This document shows, piece by piece, positions 33,946 to 45,760 of a stretch of 64,000 nucleotides of DNA (positions are counted from its first letter, which is position 1; every line of letters begins with the position of its first letter). Location: the NCBI GenBank assembly GCA_963555705.1, contig OY743174.1:61278234-61342233 (forward strand), in the 5' to 3' direction. This DNA comes from Ligustrum vulgare. Taxonomy: Eukaryota; Streptophyta; Magnoliopsida; Lamiales; Oleaceae. The translations under genes and the position numbers were made by a program. Under the pieces are notes generated by a model. It saw nothing but the letters and a program-made list of their open reading frames with translations, made no database searches and was not told where the DNA came from.

Positions 33946-34655
33946 TCCGGACCCTCGACAATCGGAGTCATAGTAGGCTTGACGGGAAAATTTAATATTC
34001 AAGCCAAAACAAGAATTCAGCAGGTTCGACGAGTTTTGAAGATCAAACCGTGTCGAAAAGAACCAAAAATTAAATCACGACCATGGATGGAATTGGTCAC
34101 GGTCGTAACTATGAAGCTCACGGCCGTAACCTGCGCTCTGTATATTTCACAAACCGGATAAAAAGGACTTACGGCCGTAACGAAAATATTCACGGCCGTA
34201 ACATATTTCAATTACACAATTACGGCCGTAATGAAGACCCTCACGGCCGTAAGACTGCTTCTGGACGTGCGCCGCTGTAGTGTTTAAAGATTTCGAAATA
34301 TTTTATTTCCTTATCAGTTTTTAGCTATTTTAGGTTAGTTAGAATTCTATTTTGAGTAAATTAGCGATTAGGGTTTTATTTTGCTTATTTATACGCCTTT
34401 TTGATTCATTGTAAAAAAAGACTTTGATGATTAAATAAAACAGAGATTGAATGTTTTTCAATTGTTTAATGTGTGTATTCACATTACAAACCCAAACTTA
34501 TCAAGATTGATTATCTTGTGGCGTTCATCCCGAATTTATCAAATATTCGCGAGAATATTTGTGGCGTTCAAATCAGAGACTTATCAAGGAGATTGGGCAA
34601 ATCCTTGTGGTGTTTCGAAAGTCGTGGTTCTTTATTCCGCATCGTCGAGCCATCG

Positions 34656-37544
34656 TGTAACACCCCAAGTTCAAGAATCTTAAACCTAGGCATGTTAACT
34701 TCCCTTTTTCTTTTAATGTGGAAATAAATCATTTAAAATCATGCGGAATTTAAATCGTTTACACAATTAAAGTATTCATTTAACTATTATAAAATTTTTT
34801 ACAAAATTTCGGCAGAGTCTCCTCTATAAATTGGACTTAACCAACCTGTAGAGGGATATCAAAACCATTTTACAACATAAAACTCAACTCAAATAAAAAT
34901 CCAATACTCAGCATACAAACCCAATTCTACTTCAAACTCCCACATCACCACACTATTTCAATTTCAATCCCCAAACTCCTCAACACAACATTTTTCATCA
35001 ATAAGCTTCAATTAAATACAATAAGTGATAATATAACCAATATTAAAAATTCCATAACTAATTTAAACTAATCTCAACCAAACAATTATCAAAATAATGA
35101 ATTAAGGAATAAATTCAAAGGATAACTTTAATAAATTTATCTTTATTAAATAATGTCGACAGCGGGTACTGTCCGAGTCAGCCGCCAAATGTTCTCCTCG
35201 GATCACCTAACTTTCATCACCTGAAATGTTGGGGAGGGATTGGGGTGAGCTAAAGCTCAGTAAGTAAACTGTATGCATGAATGCATGCTTATGACATGAA
35301 TGCTTAAAAATTCCATGTATGTATCCCCATTTACTTTACTTTCCAGAACTTTCAAACTTTTCAAACTTTCACTTAACATTTCAAAACTTTCACTTCATTT
35401 CCATCGTGAGCTCACTTGGTGTAACTTCTAGTCAATCAGAATACATTGGGCAATTACTTATTTGGAACCAGATTAACATGAGCATTTCCACCGCAAAGCG
35501 GTTTAACATTCACTTTCCCACCGCGAAGCGGTGTAACATTCACTTTCCCACCGCAAAGCGGTGTAACATTCACTTTCCCACCGCAAAGCGGTTCATTACA
35601 TTCGGGTACGCCGGTCCCCCCGCGCCCCATTTCCCACTCGCATCTTTCATGAACTAGAAGCACACCCATTCATTCTTTAAAAACTTGGGATACATAACTT
35701 TTGAACAAACTTGCACTTTGACACATTTCTTTCATTTAAAACATTTGACTTCCAAATTTCGATGTCAATGCATGCTTGATGATGCAATGACATGATAATG
35801 TGCATGCTTACACATTCTTCTCAATAACATATGCTTTCATAATGTAAATGCAATTCATCAAAGCAAGTAAGTTGCACGACAGTCATTTACACATAACTTT
35901 CACATTTACATTCAACTTCTAGCAAAATAGGGGGAAGTTTACTTACTTGACGTCCTTAGCATTTATCGTTATCTGGATTTGCAAGTGGAGGAACATCGAC
36001 TGCCCGTGACGTCAATGTACCAAAATATCCTAATTGTTCACATTCATCAATAAATATGACTCTTAGTTCACAAACACATTTGAAATTCTTTTTAATGCTA
36101 ACCAATCCCAAACATACCATATTCAAAACGAACAATAAAATTTTACTGAACCTTACAAAGTCACCTTATCCTTTTTAATAATAACAAAACGCCCAATCGA
36201 GATCAAAATCTCAAATTAACCTAAGTGTGACCTTAGGATATGACCAAACACATAAAACTCATATTCAAGACAAGGAATGAAATCTCAATGCACATTAGAA
36301 GGTCTTCTCATCTTTTAAATTCAAACTCAAACTCAAAATTCCATAACTTTACAAAATTACTTAATCGTGATTCTAACAAGTTCACAAATCTAAAAATAAC
36401 TAATTATTACAAACTTTACCACAAGGTCGTTAACTAAACTTCAAATTTTCACAGCTTTAACGTTATACAATTACAATTAAAATTTCAATAATTCATGAAG
36501 GTTCTAAACCAAATTCTCAATTTAGTTATAAATTCAACAAAACCAATTAATTCAATGAATCCATAAAATCTGAAATTATACAGTATGACATTTCATATCT
36601 CAAATTTTCAAATAAAAATTCAAGATTCAAAAAAAAATCTAATTAAGCCCCAAATCTGAAATTCCAACATATACTATGAAAAACTCATATTCATATATTT
36701 GAAATATGACAATCTACTGTAAAATTGCATATTCATACATACATATATACATCAATACCCACATACATATGCACTACCAAACCACAATTTAACGGTATCA
36801 GTCGAAATTTAGTAAACTTGAATCTGAAAAATATGAGAAACATCACATATTTACACACACTTAACCTATATACACATTTATGTACACACATCAATACAGA
36901 GATCGGGTGGCGTGTGAAAAATCACGTGTGCGCTGTGTGTGTTCGGTTGGGTGTGTGCGCAGTCGGGGAAGGGAACGAGGGAAGGGAAGAAAGGGCTTTT
37001 ACCGCTGTTGGGGTGGTGGTCGGCGTCGCTGGCGCTGGTTCGTATCGCCGGGCGAGAGAGAGAGAGAGACGAGAGAGGGTGATACCGAGACAGAGAGTGA
37101 GATCGCGAGAGAGAGAGCGGAGAGTGAGCGTGAGACCGTGAGTGAGTTCGGTTTGGTGGAGAGGAAGTTAGGTTAGATTTCAATTTTCGTTAATTGCAAC
37201 TCGGTCCCTCAATTCTCCTCTTTTGTGTAATAAAATCACAACTTTCAAATAAATTTCAAAGTGCCACCAAACTTCTCCCAAATTTCAATTTAATGCAATA
37301 TAGGCAGCTTACTACTCAATTAAAATAGAAATTGACAAGTAACAATTCAAAATGCACAATTAGACATAAAATTGCAATTAAAAATTTATAATTTTCTAAT
37401 TGGCACATTGAGCGAGACGGCGTCCAAGTCCTTCCACTGCAAAATCATTCAACTTATTATCAATAATAATTGTCAAATAAATTATTCATCATAAAAAATT
37501 AGGTGGTATTCAAGGAAGCACGCAAAACGAAAAGTTGTATTACA
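34656..37544. mobile_element. Solo LTR, 2.9 kb, inserted in the 3' LTR of element A
   Basis: Tips TGTAACACCCC and GTTGTATTACA, flanked by CATCG (34651-34655 and 37545-37549). No pol domains. It holds a 30-bp tandem repeat (35488-35593), the phrase AGCTAAAGCTCAGTAAGTAA frequent in long plant Ty3-type LTRs, and a GC-rich, GA-repeat patch (36900-37170) open on both strands with no domain. A Tekay/Del-like origin fits its size, but this is inference. Confidence 0.85.
35488..35597. repeat. 30-bp tandem repeat with embedded palindrome, four units
   Basis: Each unit contains ACCGC-AAA-GCGGT (a 5-bp stem with a 3-bp loop; one unit has GAA) followed by GTAACATTCACTTTCCC. Spacing is 30 bp. Confidence 0.92.
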
Positions 37545-37644
37545 CATCGCGTCGTGAATATCGGGTCATGATTCATCCGTCCAACCACAACCTGAGTTCG
37601 GAACTTTCCGGCGTTTCTTCCGCGCTTCGAATCTCATCAAAGTG

Positions 37645-38029
37645 TCAACAATTGACTAACTTGTGTTGTAACTCGAAGTACTCGTGGTTTTGGAAAATCC
37701 AACTAAACCTTGTGAAACAATCATGAGAATAAACAAGTATACAAAATATGCTTACAAGCAAAGTGAATGGTAAGAATCTGATCACTTACGCATCGTGCCA
37801 CTTACAAGATTTACAACCATTAAATGACCATATTATTGTTTGTAAGGCTATTTGTACAAGTGACAATTTTCATTTAATTTGCTCATAGGCTTCTTTGGTG
37901 GTTCCCCCCTTTACTACTATCTTAAGATTGAAATGAAAGTCAAGGAACCTGGTAATAAAATATAAATACTTATTTCTAAATATTATCTCCAAGAGATTGC
38001 AATTACAAGTATTATCTTATTATATTTAA
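37645..38029. other. Intergenic stretch
   Basis: Old host-side flank between element A and the MULE. No gene seen. Confidence 0.5.
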
Positions 38030-39461
38030 GGGAAAATTGCAGTCACGATCCCAAACATTTTCTTTTTTCGCAGACTTTATCCAAACCTTTATTTTGTGCC
38101 ACCTACGGTTCCAAACCTTTAATATAATCGCGAGAGAAGGACAAATGGATGGAAAATATCCAACATTCTGTTAGTTGACTTAAAAATTGATTTTGACCAA
38201 ATATAAAAAGGGTAATATAGTAACTTTACATTTTTAATATACAATAATTCAAATAATTAAATAAAAAAAGGAAAAGAAAAGAAAAGAAACAAAAAAGAAA
38301 ATTATTCACCTTCCACCCCCACCCCCACCCCCACCCCACCATCGCCTGCTATAGCCATCGTCGCCAATCGCCGCCAACTGCCACAACCATCACGTGGAAA
38401 CCATCCTTTCACCTTCTGAATGATTTCAATCAACAATGACCACCACCACTGTCGATTGTAAACCATCCAAAACCGACCGCCACATCCAACCTATTACAAA
38501 CATCACACCGCCACATCAAGACACCATCCAACTCCAAAACCCCACAATCAACACCCAAATCACCACAAAAATCAAAGAATAAACCCAACCCAATTACATA
38601 CCTCGACCGCAGGTTGCTATAACCAGATTACCGCCAAGAAACCGCAACCTCACAGCCTCGGTTTGGTTTCGTCTTCCGCAAACCATCCAAACCTTCTCCT
38701 TTTAATGCACCCATGTATTCTCCCCGTCGCCACCATGCATCGACGGTGCTATAGCTGGCCTTTCGACCGGAGGTGTGGATCGGAGAAATGGGTGGAGCCC
38801 CAACCCGTTGCACTCAGAGGAGGCGCGTGTAATTTGGAGAAATGGGCGGAGCCCCAAATCCAAGCACATACACACATTCACTAATGGGGTTCGCAAACAA
38901 TTTCGTAGAAAATGATGTGAATGAAATCAAATTTAATTTGCTGGGCTTTATCAATTTCACAAAAAGCATTTGCTGGGTCCAAGTTAACATTTTAATTTTG
39001 CAATTTCATGGCCATGGCCATGGCCATTGATCCTTCAACGATGATATGCATGGTTGCAGGCCGTGAAAGTGTGATTTTTGTTTGATTGGATCTTGTGGGT
39101 TTGTGGGGGAGAATATTTGGGGGTTGTGGGTTTTTTTTTTGGGAAGGGAAGGGAAGGGGGGGGGGGTAGTAGATCGTGGGGGTAGAGTGTGTTGAAGAAG
39201 ATGAACAATAATATATTTCTATTTCTATTTCTTTTTTTATTTAATTATATGTTAAAATTATAAAGTTACCATTTTGCCCCTCTTATTTTGGTCAAAGTTA
39301 AATTTTATGGTCAACTAACAAATTTTTGGATGTTTTTCATCCATTTGTCATTCTCTCACGATTAAATTAAAGGTTTGGGATCGTGGATGGCACAAAGTGA
39401 AAATTTGGGTAAAATCTGCAAAAAAAAAGGAAATGTTTGAAACCGTAGCTGCAGTTTTCCC
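38030..39461. mobile_element. Non-autonomous MULE, 1.4 kb
   Basis: Inverted arms of about 185 bp (38030-38215 and 39275-39461), beginning GGGAAAATTGCAGTCACG and ending GTAGCTGCAGTTTTCCC. 9-mers TATATTTAA (38021-38029) and TCTATTTAA (39462-39470) agree at 8 of 9. The interior has a CCACC-rich segment (38308-38600) and some higher-GC DNA with open frames (38628-38896) that could be captured sequence, but I recognise no protein. No transposase. Confidence 0.82.
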
Positions 39462-39470
39462 TCTATTTAA

Positions 39471-39990
39471 TATGCCCCTGTAAGATGGTGGTGTAATATG
39501 CAATGCCAATTTTGGTTCGAAAAGATGTAGGCGTTGACGAGGTTTGGTGAGTGCATTTGGTAGTTGATTATGGTTTATGCGTGAAAACATGACACCCAAG
39601 TGCACGAGATTCAGAATGGTCACAAACTAAGTGAATATCAATCTCAATATATCTCATCCTGGAATAATCTAGATTTGCAAATAAATGTGGCCCCAACATT
39701 GTCAAAATAGATGATTGTAGATGAAGTGAGGTCAATTGAAAGATCACTTAGCAAAGATTTTATCCAGAGGATCTCGGAGGCAGTGCTTGCTACTGAGCGA
39801 TATTCCGCCTTCGTGGAGGAAAGAACAATCGTCTTTTTCCCGCAAGAGCTCCAAACAAGTAGGTTGTGTCCAAGAAAGAAACTACGAGTTCTAGTTGAAG
39901 TTCGATCATCTAAATTATCTGCCCAATTAGCATCAAAGAAGGCATGCAAGGAAAGAGGCGAGTGACGGCAAAGGAAGAACACATGATCCC
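39471..39990 (-). pseudogene. Ty1/copia RNase H and polyprotein C-terminal remnant
   Basis: Minus 39982-39644 contains FDANWADNLDDRTSTRTRSF, then LSSTKAEYRSVASTASEILW and YFDNVGATF. These are the copia RNase H motifs (DADWAG.DDRRST, SSTEAEY, CDN.SA). After a frame change 39600-39480 gives NHNQLPNALTKPRQRL, the usual end of copia polyproteins (ADALTKP). The remainder of pol is absent. The MULE at 38030-39461 sits just beyond its 3' end. Confidence 0.88.
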
Positions 39991-40559
39991 ATGATGTCTA
40001 GCCCTACTAAGATGGCAGCCAGCAGGAGGCACTTTGTTAGATCCTAGTGTTGAGTTGTTGGTCCGTGAATGAACTTAACCAATTTTTTAACAGTGAAAGT
40101 AACCGCAAGGATTTAATATCCACAGTAGGCATGTGATAATTGGCAACCATGAAAAATTATCTCAAAACACGTGTTTAAACATGTTCACCATGATCACCAT
40201 ATCCTTCTAGTGAAAGCTATGTTTGACAGAACATTATAAAAAATTTGGAGAGAGATAACTGACCCACAAAACAATAATTGCAAACAAGCATGATATATTA
40301 TTGATGGATACCCAGTTAGTCAAAATTAAATACCAATCAAATTCATACTTAATCCTCGCATTGCTATTAGTAACAAAATTCCTTGCAGTGGTCGATACAA
40401 TCAATAGATTATATGGATTGTAGTGAGAAGAAAATGATTTACCCATAACTTCCAAGTGGACCCTGGAAGTTGGGCTTCAAACCTGTTGTCCGAACCTTAA
40501 CAGATGAATGGGGATTCACGGTCACCAAGTTTCCTTTTAACGGCTTTTCAGTTTTCACC
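39991..40559. other. 3' flank of eIF3b
   Basis: Downstream of the eIF3b stop. Contains presumed 3' untranslated sequence near 40440-40559. No other gene seen. Confidence 0.45.
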
Positions 40560-43500
40560 TTAGTCGAAGGAAATAACCTCTTCAGAAACATCCAATAATT
40601 CCTCGACCTCAACTTCTTTCGCTTCGTATTCCTCTTCCTCATCGCTTGCTTCACCGTCACGTAGCATTTGCCTCTCCAATTTCAGTTCTTCATGCAAACG
40701 CTTCCATTCGTTGACCCACCTATCCCACTCTTCTTTCAACATCTTCCTCTTCTCTCTATCCTGCTCACTCAATTGCAATGAAACGTCTTGATCCTCCGCT
40801 TCATACTTCTTGCTATATTTCTTCAAGTTTTTTGCAATCTCTTCTTCTTTCTCAGGGCTCAAGAAGGATGGGGGTCTTGGGCGCCACAAAAACTGAGATG
40901 ACAAAAAGGAGGAAGATTTTTTTTAAGCAAAAATTAACATCAAAGGGGAAAGGTTGGTGTCCTGTAAATAGGTGCAGATATGTATGCCAAGACCACAAGT
41001 AAACAAGTAGAAAAACATAACTTACTTGGAAGAAATGGTCCTTCAATATTCGATATAGCAGCTTGCCATTGAAGGACCAGACATTGAAACCATTTTCCAT
41101 CTCATGAACCGAGGTAACTGCAGTGACAACATATCTACAGAAAGAAATTACAAGTCAGAAACAGAATATTTGGTCCATGCGAAATATAATTAACCAATAT
41201 GATCAGTACCCAACACTATACCCAAAAAGCCATGGCTGGAAGGTATGGTGGGCACCCAACTATTAGATCCTAACAATCCACTGTCCCAAAGCCAACATCC
41301 CATCAGCCCACTCTATGGCAGCTTCACTCTACCCGGTCCGCCTGCTGGCCACTGATAGGCAACCTTTTCTTTTAGGGTCACTTCTCCCAGAAATCGAACC
41401 TGAAAGATGAGGCTTTCCGGCTTTGATACCAATTGATGAGTACCCCCCAACCACTTTACCCAAAAAAGTCATGGCTGTCATCCTAAAAGGTATGACGGGC
41501 ACCCAACTATTAAATCCTAACAATATCCCCACGATCCCAAAGCCAACGTTCCATTGGCCCACTCTAAAGGTGATTTCACTACACCAGTCCGACCCATTCG
41601 CCTACATTCCTTTCCTTAGGTCGTCCCTCCTAGGAATCAATACCAATTGATGAGTACCCAACCACTTTACCCAAAAGCCATGGCTGGAAGGTATGACAAG
41701 TACCCAACTATTAGATTCTAACACAACACAATTTTTTTCATGTTATAAACCAAAAGCATAGAAATGCAAAAGCAATTTATGAAGGCTTGAATTATAATTA
41801 ACCAATACTGCAGGGAAGTCTTTTTCATGCTATAAACCAAAAGCATAGAAATTCAAAGGCAATCCACAAAGGCTTGGTAGCAATATGTGAATGCCATTAC
41901 CTTCCTGTGGGATCCCATTCAACGTCTGTTGCCATGAAATGCTCGGCTGTTGCCATGGTTTCAAGCTCATCAACATTGTAGAACTCCAATTGTCCATTGA
42001 AACCTTTCAAACCTGCCAGTATAATAAAACGACCAGCTGGTGACCAATAAAGTGTGTTGGCCTGCTTGCCCTTAACAGTTGTCAGCTTTGAGACCCGGCC
42101 GGTATTAGTACCACTGCGCATTGAGTAGAAACTTACATCAGGCCTTGGGCCATCACCATGAACAACTGCGAACCTGTGGCCCTTTGGCTCCCAAGCAAAT
42201 GATATAATTTTATCGTTCTTATTTTCGAGCTCCAAAACTTCAATAGGGATATCTCGTTCTTTGATTCTGAAAAGCTCGAAGCCACTATACGTGCTTTTCT
42301 TTGTTTTAGTGTACCGATCAACTTTGACAGCAAGGTAATCCCCATTGCTTTGCCAGTACAGTTTACAATCACTCACACTGAAGAGATTCTTCTGCCTCAA
42401 CTCTTCTTTGCTCGGGATTTGCACAAGACTCACCTGTTATTAGAATCCAAAGATTTAGGTCAAAGTATAAGAAATCTACAAAAAACTTGACAGCATGGAA
42501 GTTTTTATGTATGGAAGTAAGAAGTTTATTACTCACTTTGGCAGGTTGATTCCCTCCACCAAGTTCTGGAGCAAAGTAAGCAAGAATTGGATCGGTAGGT
42601 GACCAGCTGAAGTCCATAACATTCTCAGCCTTGATAGACTTCTTGTCAATGAGAGTAAAAGTCTCAGTTTCATAAACCGAAATGACATTTTTTCCTATTC
42701 TGGCAAAGTACTTGTCATCTTTTCCACCACTCCATCTAAAAATGGGATGTTGCCATAGAGGAGAAACCATTTAGTAATATTACAATATTTCATCCATCTT
42801 AGCTGTGTAAATCTGTCCTTTTTGGGGAAAGAGGGGAGAAGGGAGGGAGAGGGGGAGAAAAGGGGAGGGTCCGAGGAAGTAATAAACTTATTAAAATTCA
42901 CCTGAACACGGGCCAGGAGACACCACTAACACCTCCAGTTCCTCCAATTGCAAATTCATCTGCACTGCCTTTGAAGTCTCTCATGACTTTTCCAGTTCTA
43001 ACATCGAAAATGTTTATCACAACCCTCTGTAAAGAAAATCCATGTTAATGACACTATCAATGCAGTAATGCAGTTATAATTAGAAAACAGTAACAATAAC
43101 TGTACATGAGTATCACGAGGGTTGCTTGGTTCATGGCTGCTGTAAGTCACCAAAAATTTCTCACCAGGAGAAAAGTCGATCAATTTCACCTACAATCAAA
43201 ACTATCAGATCTAAAAATTGAAGGAAGCCTATACTAGCTGTCAACCAGAAGCTGAAAGTAACCTGGGGGTGAGCATAGCGCATCAGACGGTTAAAAGTGG
43301 TTGCACCACCCCAAACTGCAGCACCCTGTCTATGCACAGTGGCCAAGTAAGTCCCCAGTGGGGACCATTGTACAAAACTCTCAGTCCAAAACTGCACACA
43401 AAGACATAAATACATGATAAGCAGTGAAAATCGTTCCCAAGAAGAAGCATGTTCAAGACTTGTTCCAAGAAACCAATTCGTATATGGACCAAATAATCAT

Positions 43501-45490
43501 TCTATCTAATAAACACTCCAGGTAAGAATACTTAGGAATAAAGTTTGCTTACAGAACGTTTATAAACAAGCTCAGGCTTCGACTGTCTTGCATCATTCCA
43601 TAAAACCTCAGTGTCCGAACCAGCACGAATCACAAACTGATCTCGAGCTTTTTCATCAGTAAGCCATTTTTGAAGATTCTCCTGAAAGATATGGAGAAAT
43701 AATGAGTAAAAATCAATTCTCTTCACAGTTTCACTCTCTCGGCGATATTATTTCTATCTTCTGTTTTCATTTTCTTTTCCCCTTTCCATTGGAACGAGGA
43801 TAAGAGATACGAGAGAGCAGAGGCCAACCCCTGGAGTATAAGGCTTGGATTCTGGAGGTGCCCACTCATCTGGAACCTTCATGTACTTCTCAATATCATC
43901 AAACAAGTTAACAGCAAATATGTGTGATCTGTCTAATTTGTATCCATTTGTCTTTTCCTTGGCCAGTTCAGCTTCCTAAATTGCAACCATTAACATGTTT
44001 AAACAATGATACAGCAAAAAACCGCAACTTCAATACCATAATGAAAATATGCAGTATCTACAATTAACAGACAAAAATTCTTAAAACTCGGAGCATGTAG
44101 ACCTAGTTTATTACCATGCAAGGAAAAATGAAAATTAGACATACTATTAAAACCCCTTTAGGGGTCTCTTCAGTTCCTGAGCAGAGCTCAGAAAATTGCA
44201 TTCTAAAAATGATGGGGTTAAAGCCAACATCAATAGTAAGCTAAGATGACAGTTATGAATTACTAATATATCTTATCACCCTTCCCGATTGTACTAAAAA
44301 ATAATTGAATTAGCATCCAGTACCAATATTAATTAATAAATACTTAATTTGTTCTGTTATGTATTTCTGGAGAATTATACAATCTTAAAAAAAAATGTCA
44401 GTATAAGCACTTACTCCTACACCAAACCCCCCCCCCCCCCCAAAAAAAAATAATAATAATAATTTCAAGCTTATACTCAGTACATTATAAATCACTGCCT
44501 ACATAAGAAAAGGAAGAGAGATGCTGAAATGATATTTAAAAATAAAAAATGAAAATTTTCCAATATAAATAAATACTTAATTTGTTCTGTTATGTATTTC
44601 TGGAGAATTCTACAATCTTAAAAAACATGTCAGTATAAGCACTTACTCCTACCCAAAAAAAGAAAAGAAAATCGACCTTATAATCAGTACATTATAAATC
44701 ACTGCCTACATAAGAAAAGGAAGAGAGAAGCTGAAATGATATTTAATTTAAAAAATGAAGAAAGAAAATTTGAATTAGGCATTTCCCTTACCTGAAATTT
44801 TTAAGCCACAGTGCAACAAAAACAAGACGTAACCACAGGTAAAAATAATTTAACCCACATAATTATTAAGACCCTAATTACAATTAAGAGGAAATAACAT
44901 TATCCGGAAATAAAAATTTGCATGTAAACTCTTAATAAAAATGAAACTTTTACTAGAAATAGATATAATACATTCAGGTAAAGAAGTATACACACATAAA
45001 AAAACGGAAATGACATTAACAAAGTAGAACGTGACACATACTTGAGGGGTGTTATACTCGATGAAACAATATCCCAGGGTTTTCTGACTCTCAGGATCCA
45101 CAGGCATCCAGAGGCCATCCTCCTTAATAACCCCAATTTGGCTGTAGATTTTCCGAACTACACCTTCCAATTTCTCAAACTTCTCCTTTGGCACAACGGG
45201 CAAATTGTCCACAACAATTATGTTCCCGAACCCAGCCTCAAACTCCAACGGGTCCTCCCCTTTTAAATCCTCATCATCACTAAAATCATATCAGCTTAAC
45301 AATTTATGACTGCAATATAATTGTCACCATTAAGCTTTGTAAAGTGCTGGGTGTTTAAGTAATCTTACCTGATAACCCCAAAGTCTTCGCCAGGGGGGAG
45401 ACGAATGGAATCAAGATCTACGGAGGAAAGATCGATGTTGAGGCGGTCAGCGGTGGCGCGTATTTCATCCATTGATACAACTTCCGCCAT
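40560..45490 (-). CDS. TIF3B1: Translation initiation factor eIF3 subunit b
   Basis: Eleven exons by splice-site reading: 45490-45369, 45279-45042, 43975-43829, 43681-43553, 43391-43263, 43189-43106, 43026-42902, 42735-42537, 42433-41901, 41134-41026, 40892-40560. They join in frame to 715 residues; plant eIF3b is about 710. N-terminal acidic region, then an RRM from about residue 59 (IIVVDNLP as RNP2-like, LGYCFIEY as RNP1-like), then the eIF2A-type WD40 propeller (about 170-605; e.g. FVQWSPLGTYLATVH, VEWDPTGR), then a charged helical C-terminus (SPEKEEEIAKNLKKY) known to contact eIF3i and eIF3g. eIF3b is a scaffold of the eIF3 complex, which joins the 40S subunit in the cytosol. Intron 2 has a tandem duplication and intron 9 a TRIM. 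No stop or frame break: probably functional. Confidence 0.95.
41200..41723 (-). mobile_element. TRIM (miniature LTR retrotransposon) with three LTRs, in eIF3b intron 9
   Basis: Three LTR copies on the minus strand: 41723-41648, 41522-41434 and 41275-41200, each starting TGTTAG and ending ACTCATCA or ACTGATCA. After the middle LTR comes a primer-binding site TGGTATCAAAGCC (plus 41419-41431), close to the initiator tRNA-Met type; after the first it is mutated. Flanks CAATA (41195-41199) and CAACA (41724-41728) differ at one base, fitting a 5-bp target duplication. It has the same orientation as the host gene and no coding capacity. The three-LTR, two-interior form is known for TRIMs. Confidence 0.8.
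44335..44785. repeat. Tandem duplication (about 235 bp) in eIF3b intron 2
   Basis: Copies at about 44335-44560 and 44570-44785 share TACTTAATTTGTTCTGTTAT, TCAGTATAAGCACTTACTCC and GAAAAGGAAGAGAGA. The first copy holds a 15-C run (44427-44441) followed by A9 and (TAA)n; the second lacks it. Confidence 0.88.
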
Positions 45491-45760
45491 GATTGATTGC
45501 TAGCACTGCGTGTATATCAATATACGTATCGATGTATGTATATGTGCGTTTATCTGAGAGAGCCAGCGCGACAAGGTGTAAGAAAGAGCGGTTAAAGAGA
45601 GGAGTCGCCTAGGGTTTTGCCAGTAGAGAGAGAAAGAGAAGTAGATAGGGCTAAGTGCTGTATTGCTCCAATTATATATATTAAAAGGTTTGGGCCGATT
45701 AATAATAAATGGGCTAAAAGAAAATTTGGAAGATCTGGTTGCTATAGTCCACGGGCTAAA
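45491..45760 (-). promoter_or_regulatory. eIF3b 5' leader and promoter with telo-box and site II motifs
   Basis: On the minus strand a telo-box AAACCCTA (plus 45610-45617) lies about 125 bp upstream of the ATG. A TATA-like run is at plus 45672-45683. Site II-type TGGGCC and TGGGCT motifs (plus 45691-45696 and 45710-45715) lie further upstream. Telo-box plus site II (TGGGCY) is the known signature of promoters of plant ribosomal and translation genes. Transcript start is not determined. Confidence 0.65.

Larger units (their letters stand above)
33938..37639 (+). repeat. 3' LTR of element A, interrupted by a solo LTR
   Basis: Segments 33938-34655 and 37545-37639 together match the 5' LTR end to end; the 2.9-kb insert at 34656-37544 is bracketed by duplicated CATCG. 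The palindrome pairs are at 34099/34120, 34171/34192 and 34222/34243, again 21 bp apart. Here most copies are perfect ACGGCCGT while several in the 5' LTR are mutated. Target duplication AAGTG follows at 37640-37644. Confidence 0.92.

Noticed and set aside
36725..37183. Overlapping 98-138-codon frames on both strands
   Set aside because: Lie in a GA/CT-repeat patch inside a solo LTR, with low-complexity Arg/Glu or Ser/Leu translations and no domain.
37545..37726. Short gene at 37535-37726
   Set aside because: It is the displaced end of the element A 3' LTR plus flank.
40439..40660. Small minus-strand ORF at the 3' end of eIF3b
   Set aside because: Overlaps the last eIF3b exon in another frame and runs into the 3' flank; frame shadow.
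41200..41723. Cassandra-type TRIM with 5S RNA promoter in the LTR
   Set aside because: LTRs are only 76-89 bp and I see no 5S internal promoter boxes.
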